From assembly GCA_905116865.2 (NCBI GenBank), contig CAJHNH020006623.1:324501-388500 (forward strand): a stretch of DNA of 64,000 nt. The letters run 5' to 3'. Of this stretch, positions 10,977 to 64,000 are shown in pieces. The position numbers and the translations under genes are program-made. Each line of letters starts with the position of its first letter. The first letter of the stretch is position 1. Under the pieces are notes generated by a model. The model had not been told where the DNA came from, did not search any database, and saw only the letters and a list, made by a program, of their open reading frames with translations. The DNA is from Candidula unifasciata (taxonomy: Eukaryota > Mollusca > Gastropoda > Stylommatophora > Geomitridae).

Positions 10977-11330
10977 TTCATCAGCTGTAAACTCTGGCGA
11001 AAAGTTCTGGTTGTTTGTCCACCTCTGGACTTTAGTCTTGTTCCATAATCCTACTGTTGTGTACACATCTGTTTCACAGATCTAACCTATGTGTATGCAG
11101 ACTTTTTTCAGCACTTGTGATCTGTGTATGCATCTATTTTACAGATCTGGTTTATTTATTCACTGACTTGCTTCCTCACCTCTCAGGCAGATGCACTCCA
11201 ACTTCAATGGAACACACCTAGTCACCTTTTACAGCAAGCTAGTTGGGGGCCACCTGGAGGGAGGGGTCTATTCTTTGTTCTTCCCCCAAACTGGGGCCCT
11301 GGACGCTGCTTGGGGCGAGCCTGAGGTGAA
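10977..11330 (+). mobile_element. SINE family C with internal duplication
   Basis: Carries the CTGGACTTTAGTCTTGTTCC core and the CAGGCAGATGCACTCC segment. The ACAGATCT..TATTTAT portion occurs twice, making this copy longer than others. Confidence 0.6.
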
Positions 11331-12059
11331 CACTTGGTTCTTAATTTATAACTTACCCCAATCACGAAATCCCTGTGGGAATTCCACAGCTGACCTGACA
11401 GTCCATTATTTAAAGAGGTGGAAGTGTGCTGTTGTTTTTTTTTTTTTTTTAAGTGTTCATCTAGTGTCTTCTAATCCTAACACTAACCCTAAACTTGGCT
11501 GTAGATAAATCGCGAGAAACTACAACCTAAACACCCTAGAATTTATTGGGAATGTCTTCCGTGACATTGTCGTGACATCAGGGGTAAGTTATAAATTAAG
11601 TACCGAACACTTTAACCTTTTATGAACTTTTCCACTTCCAGAAGATTCAAAATCATCCAACCAGTGAAGGTAATAAACCACTGTTTTCTGTCTTCTCAGT
11701 CAGCTTCCGAATCCAGACTGGAGAGCTGTAGACAGATCCACTGCCCCTTAACAAGAATGTCATAAAAGGAAAAATATTTTCCGAAACTGAATGTGTTGGC
11801 TTGAAAAGTGCAAATATCACAGCCTAGCTGTAAACACCAAATGCATGCCAATTACTTTTTTAAGGGCAAAGGCCAAAGAAGAAGAATTCAGTCTTGTTAC
11901 AGCAGACAACCCACAAAATACATCAGGTCACCGCCATCACAGCCTACCTTAAATATACTCAGTCCCTCGCCAGCTCTCCCACTTTCTGTCCAAGGTGACT
12001 TTTATGCTATGTGTCCATTTTTATGCTGACTTGCCTCTACCTCTCTCACCCGGTACCAT

Positions 12060-12330
12060 GCCCTCCCCCACTGTTCTTTCAAATGTCTGATATGGCCAAA
12101 GTATTTCAGTTTTTGAGACAAGAAGCTCTTTATAAGCCAACTGTCCATGATATTCAGATCTTTAAGGATGTTACGACATAAAGATGTGTAAGTGGGACAT
12201 GAATGATACAGGTATTGAGGTGGACTCATGGGAAACAAAATGCCACTGACAGTGTTGTTAGGAGGATGTACATCAGGAAAGTGAGAATGAAGGAAAAAAA
12301 TGATTGCAGAAAGGATGAGAGCTGATCATC
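12060..12330 (-). pseudogene. LINE reverse-transcriptase fragment
   Basis: Minus frame reads LKDLNIMDSWLIKSFLSQKL then KYFGHIRHLKEQ, matching the post-RT region of RTE-like LINEs (..KY+GHI.R). 11331-12060 holds only degraded repeat sequence and a poly-T run. Confidence 0.5.
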
Positions 12331-12894
12331 TAAGAAGACATCAATATTGACCATAATGGTCCTGGAATCCCGTGCTATAACTGTGAAAGACATTTCCTAA
12401 CGTGGGCGGGTCTTGCTAGCGGTTCTGCAGAGAGAGACCGAGACGTATGGGAAACAAATCTGGTGCAATGAAGTCACTCCCCTCAACTTTAACCGTTTAG
12501 AGAAGATAAATTAAACATGCTGAAAATAACTGGAAAGATTAATGGGAGAAAAAAAAAAAAAAACAAGAGGCAGATGCAAACAGTATGAAAGGATTCTTCA
12601 CCAAATCTCATTATGGCATGGGAAAATGGCAGGACATGATCAGATACTTTCTGCCTCACAAAGAGAGTGCAATGAAGCCCTCTCCCTACCCCATCATCAA
12701 CTGGGCAAAGGATTTGATGAATATCTTTCAAACGTAAACTGGGAAATAGGCTCGTGTTTGTGGAGGTTTAAAATGTATTTAAGTGGGGGCAAAGTCAACA
12801 GCTCACAGAAGACAGCTTCAGACCCCAGAAGTGAGGTATCAGAGAAAGGTGGTCCAAGTGACAAGAAGGGACAAAGTTTGCAACCAGATAATAC

Positions 12895-13185
12895 ATTATA
12901 ACCAAGAAACTCAGGCCAAACAAACTTGAATGGATCAGTCACAGCTTTGATGGTATGGACATGTATGCAAATGGAAGATAATCGACCACCATGGCCGGCC
13001 AAGAACCATAGAACCAGATCACCATGACGACCAAGGGTTTGCTGGGAAGAAACATTTGATAGTTTCTGACTGGCAGAGGACTGGAATGGAACAAAGCCAA
13101 AAAGAAAACTGCTGACAGAGAAGTCTGGAGATCTATCTGGCAAACCTCTACACCCCAGGCTAAAAAGAGGATCGACTAAGTAAGT
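12895..13185 (+). pseudogene. LINE 3' terminus with (AGTA)n tail
   Basis: Shifted frames read RPNKLEWISHSFDGMD, then WNKAKKKTADREVWRSIWQ and ending KKRID. It terminates in GTAAGTAAGTAAGTAG, a plausible LINE tail. The ORF immediately before it (12542-12901) has no recognised homology. Confidence 0.5.
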
Positions 13186-13289
13186 AAGTAGGGAGTACAG
13201 TCTTGTCTCATTTTACTGGCACTATGTCAGTCACCTAAGTGCAATTATCCCCTTACTGCATTTTCAAGGGTTGTTATATGTTGTCCCTT

Positions 13290-13553
13290 TACAACGTGCT
13301 TCTAGTTTTGGGTGTTCGTCCACCTCTGGACTTTAGTCTTGTTCCAGAACCTGAGTGTTGCATGCACATCCGTTTTACAGACCTGACTCCTTTGTAAGCA
13401 GATTGTTGGTCCTTGCCTCTGGGGCAGATGCACTGCGACTTTGAAGGAAGTCCCCGAAATTGTCAACTCCTACGACATACTTGTTGGGGAGGCAGTGGGT
13501 CAATTCTTGTTTTTCCCCCACAATGGGATCCCAGAACGCACATGTGGAAAACT
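13290..13553 (+). mobile_element. SINE family C
   Basis: Full core: CTGGACTTTAGTCTTGTTCC, ATGCACATCCGTTTTACAGA, GGGGCAGATGCACTGCGACT and GGGGAGGCAGTGGGTCAATT. Confidence 0.7.
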
Positions 13554-13756
13554 GTTATCAGAGGTTAGGTAACTGACATTTAACTCTTAATCAAATCACC
13601 ATGTATCTATTAGAGCTGTCTATCATGCTATGCCATTCTAAGCATCCTGTTCTCTATCTAGCCATAGCTTTAACCCATTATATCCCAGTTATTACTTCAG
13701 TACCTTTTGTCTCATTGTGTTTTTATCAGAAAATTTTCAGATCTAATCAAAATCAC

Positions 13757-13894
13757 ATAACTCTTTCTGTACCAGGGGGTTTAGTATCAGAGGCCTAAGG
13801 GCTAGTAAAGAGAGACGTTAAATCAGCACATCCTGCGTTCACTGGGCTTCTAGGCAGAAACCTATAAAACATCCCTTCAGGCTGAATGAGTTAA
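13757..13894. mobile_element. Diverged TTAA MITE copy
   Basis: Aligns over its length with the 146-bp MITE (GGGGGTTTAGTATCAGAGGC; CACTGGGCTTCTAGGCAG) but is shorter (138 bp), and its left border has mutated to ATAA. 13895-14860 otherwise holds a poly-G run (13947-13968), a short 24-bp repeat (about 14430-14500) and AT-rich sequence. Confidence 0.6.
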
Positions 13895-14865
13895 AGCAAC
13901 TACTGTTAAAGAAACACACATCTGGGACTGAAAGAGTGTGGGGGATGGGGGGGGGGGGGGGGGGGGGGAACAGGTTCACTAACCCTGAATCTCTTTAAGA
14001 AAAGTTAGGTGAGTGAAATTATCTTCTTTTGTTCCCTTAAAACAGATTTTCTATATCTGCAATGTTGTCTCTAGTATGAACTTCACTGTACTTTTGTAAT
14101 TCACTCAGCGACCCATAAAGTTTGGCTTCAACCAGCGTTTCTCATGGCCTGAAGTTATGCCTTATGTTTTATTTGAGACAGTTTTAGATGACATTGTTGT
14201 CTTGCGTGCCAATTGGCATTCCCACATGGCAGATTCACCAGTTTTATAAACTGCGTACATGTGGCTGTGAAATCGATTGTTTCCTGTTCTAAGAATTGCT
14301 CTGGTCTGTCCATAATATGTTAATCATCATGTGCCAGTTATGGTGGCTTTTTGAAATTATCTGCTAAATATAAATGACTGAAAAGTGAAGATGACTACAG
14401 CACAAGGCATCCAACACAATACAAGTTATTTATAATACACAAACAATCATCTTTATAACACATAAACAATCATCTTTATAACACATAAACAATCATCTGA
14501 AAAATTAACGCAACGGAGAACTTCCCCTGACTAACTAAACAAAATAAAATAGAACCGCTCGTCTGAAAGTTACTAAAATTTAATGGTCAATTTGTTGCTT
14601 TATCTTTAAATCTGTATCATACTACTTGCACTAAAAAACACTGCACTAAATACACAATCCTGCAGGTTGCTATGAATGATTGAGCAGGTAACATTCTACT
14701 ACTTGTACCAAATGATTATACTGAATACATAATAAATAATCTTGCGCATTTCCCGGAATGATTATACAATCTGCAATAAGAGATGTGTTACTGGATCATG
14801 TGCAAAGCCAAATGGATGTTTTAAAACCATATTTTACCTACCACACAAATGATTTATCTGTCATC

Positions 14866-15436
14866 AATGATCTACCTTAATGATCTAACAGTAACTATCA
14901 ATAATCTACCTTAATGATCTAACAGTAACTATTAATTATCTACCTTAATGATCTAACAGTAACTTTCAATGATCTACCTTAATGATCTACAGAACCTATC
15001 AATATGTCTATCCTAATGAACTAACAGTACTATCAATTATCTACCTTAATGATCTAACAGTAACTATCAATTATCTACCTTAATGATCTAACAGTAACTA
15101 TCAATGATCTACCTTAATGATCTAACAGTAACTATCAATTATCTACCTTAATGATCTAACAGTAACTATCAATTATCTACCTTAATGATCTAACAGTAAC
15201 TATCAATATTACTTAATCAATTATCTAACTCTTAATGATCTAACAGTAACAGTAACTATCAATTATCTACCTTAATGATCTAACAGTAACTATCAATATC
15301 TACCTTTAATGACCTAACAGTAACTATCAATTATCTACCTTAATGATCTAACAGTAACTATCAATTATCTACCTTAATGACCTAACAGTAACTATCAATT
15401 ATCTACCTTAATGATCTAACAGTAACTATCAATTAA
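14866..15436. repeat. 34-bp minisatellite, about 16 copies
   Basis: Unit ATGATCTAACAGTAACTATC plus AATTATCTACCTTA, with variable copies. Ends against a minus family A SINE. Confidence 0.9.
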
Positions 15437-15445
15437 AAAAAGAAG

Positions 15446-15598
15446 GACCTTTCCCCACGCCTTCAGACATACTTGGCATTAGGGCTAGACCTATATTTTG
15501 TAGAACAATCAGCATTCGGTGGGTGATGTGGTCAGCATCATGCCGGCCACCTTTACTTCCCAGGACTTTAGCTGGTACAAATTTAAGGCTGGGTCGAA
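15446..15598 (-). mobile_element. SINE family A, truncated minus copy
   Basis: AAGGACCTTTCCCCACGCCT, then GGGCTAGACCTATATTTTG and GTGATGTGGTCAGCATCATG. Lacks the tRNA head. Confidence 0.65.
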
Positions 15599-15748
15599 TG
15601 ATCTAACAATAACAACTTTCCTTAAATGATTAAGTAAAATGTGTACGATTAACTAAATTTCTGGAATTATTTGGTAATTTCTCTTTCAGCTTCAGCAATG
15701 TACGCTGACTGAGATGCATACACTGCCACATTGTAGGATTATAACGTG

Positions 15749-15749
<1 letters not shown>

Positions 15750-15785
<36 letters not shown>
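15750..15785. repeat. Poly(C) tract, about 36 nt
   Basis: Uninterrupted C run. It is one of many poly(C)/poly(G) tracts in the window (about 2000, 4017, 6461, 13948, 32266, 42283, 46006, 56007, 62311, 63079 and 63898). Confidence 0.95.
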
Positions 15786-16023
15786 ATCCTTTCCCCCTTG
15801 CTCTCAAACCTCTTCTATGGTAACTCACTGTAACAGAATATCTACACAATCAGTTATCAAAGTAGAAAAATCTGGCGTTACCCATGACAAGTGGTACACT
15901 GCTCTTTCTACTGTTGCTTGTTATTTAATACTGCACAATTACTTTGACCACTTTCAGAATAACAACTACACATATGAAACCTGTTATGTAGGAATATAAA
16001 ATAATTAGGAAAGAAATGCAAAA

Positions 16024-62848
<46,825 letters not shown>

Positions 62849-63155
62849 CTGCAGATTTAGTTAAAAAATGGTTAAATAATTACAAAAATTACTGGCAAAG
62901 TAATCAAGCTAAGATCATGTGTTTAACAAAAAAAAAAAAAGGGTACTGGCATGAGGCAAACATGCGCATCAAACATATTCTCTCTAGGTGGGCAAACCCT
63001 TTTATTGTCTGCATGTTTGTATTTCAGTATTGATTCTGTGACTACTTTTTCTCTTATAATCTCCTTCCTGATTTTATACCCCCCCCCCCCCCCCCCCCCC
63101 CCATAGAATTTCTCAGACAATCCAATTCAGTAGTTACAAAATTTCTTGTCTGTGT

Positions 63156-63798
63156 GGTTATGAGTGGTAACACTGGTAGCATATGGTGGGGAGGAATCTA
63201 CATTGTATGAGATGTTTCACTGTGCTGGTTATGAGTGGTAACACTGGTAGCATATGGTGGGGAGGAATCTACATTGTGTGAGATGTTTCACTGTGCTGGT
63301 TATGAGTGGTAACACTGGTAGCATATGGTGGGGAGGAATCTACATTGTATGAGATGTTTCACTGTGCTGGTTATGAGTGGTAACACTGGTAGCATATGGT
63401 GGGGAGGAATCTACATTGTGTGAGATGTTTCACTGTGCTGGTTATGAGTGGTAACACTGGCAGCATATGGTGGGGAGGAATCTACATTGTGTGAGATGTT
63501 TCACTGTGCTGGTTATGAGTGGTAACACTGGTAGCATATGGTGGGGAGGAATCTACATTGTGTGAGATGTTCACTGTGCTGGTTATGAGTGGTAACACTG
63601 GTAGCATATGGTGGGGAGGAATCTACATTGTATGAGATGTTTCACTGTGCTGGTTATGAGTGGTAACACTGGTAGCATATGGTGGGGAGGAATCTACATT
63701 GTATGAGATGTTTCACTGTGCTGGTTATGGGTGGTAACACTGGTAGCACATGGTGGGGAGGAATCTACATTGTATGAGATGTTCACTGTGCTGGTTGA
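63156..63798. repeat. 71-bp minisatellite, nine copies
   Basis: GGTTATGAGTGGTAACACTG, GTAGCATATGGTGGGGAGGA and ATCTACATTGTATGAGATGT units, highly homogeneous. 62849-63155 has a poly(C) run (63080-63101) and no exon. Confidence 0.95.
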
Positions 63799-63839
63799 GA
63801 CTGTCTAATGTTGTAGGAGCCGGGCCAGTGTCCAATTCC

Positions 63840-64000
63840 CTCAATGGTTTTCAACCTTCCTGAAGTAGCCACCTTTTAATGCAGTTGTTGTGGTGACCCC
63901 CCCCCCCCCCCCCCCCCACCAAAACATAAAATTGTTTGTGTTGCTATTTCATATCTTCAGTGAATATGTGTTTTTTGATGGTCTTAGGCGACCCTTGTGA
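63840..64000. mobile_element. hAT-like repeat end, cut by window edge
   Basis: TGGTTTTCAACCTTCCTGAA, GTGGTGACC followed by a poly(C) run and ..CTTAGGCGACCCTTGTGA resemble the ends of hAT-type MITEs (TTCAACCTT..GTGACCCC). The second border is not in view. Confidence 0.45.

Noticed and set aside
12542..12901. 119-aa plus ORF near a LINE fragment
   Set aside because: No recognised domain, AT/repeat context, no splice support; probably degraded repeat.

Overview
Metazoan nuclear DNA. There is no prokaryotic gene organisation. The window holds a long split gene with GT-AG introns, a dense layer of tRNA-headed SINEs, LINE 3' fragments, MITEs, minisatellites and very long (GA)n, (CA)n and poly(C) tracts. 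The repeat texture and a Polinton suggest a lophotrochozoan, probably a mollusc. That placement is inference; no species marker was found.

Two protein-coding host genes are supported, both on the minus strand. (1) Positions 1-453 are the first coding exon of an ABCC10/MRP7-like ABC transporter, open at the window edge. (2) Positions 16024-62848 hold 29 consecutive exons (4069 coding nt, one open frame, 1355 residues plus stop) of a USP34-like giant ubiquitin hydrolase. They cover the C-terminal helical-repeat region and a charged, serine-rich tail. The catalytic UCH domain must lie beyond position 64000. Exon phases match across all 28 junctions.

Layout: 1-453 ABCC10 exon; about 0.5-16 kb intergenic, filled with SINE and LINE remnants and minisatellites; 16.0-62.8 kb USP34 exons and introns; 62.8-64.0 kb upstream intron with a 71-bp minisatellite and a hAT-like end. 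The main accessory feature is an AT-rich, decayed Polinton/Maverick (about 33803-41018, possibly to 41285) inside one 7.97-kb USP34 intron. It has about 320-bp terminal inverted repeats (each with a small zinc-ribbon ORF), a packaging-ATPase fragment, an uncharacterised LTPGL-motif gene, a small GEGFF-motif virion-like protein, a coiled-coil gene, C2H2 genes, a broken DDE integrase and the N-terminal part of a protein-primed PolB. It is itself interrupted by a 1.75-kb non-coding LTR retrotransposon (647- and 658-bp LTRs, 5-bp TSD, tRNA-Pro-like primer site) and by a 102-bp 5'-truncated retroelement (10-bp TSD). That gives a three-layer nest inside a conserved gene.

The most unusual host-gene feature is that several tandem arrays are built from exon-intron boundaries. 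A 74-bp array repeats a splice acceptor plus the first exon bases 13 extra times. An ~83-bp array repeats a splice donor about four extra times. A 264-bp duplication copies an acceptor plus 53 nt of exon. The gene must therefore choose true sites among adjacent decoys.
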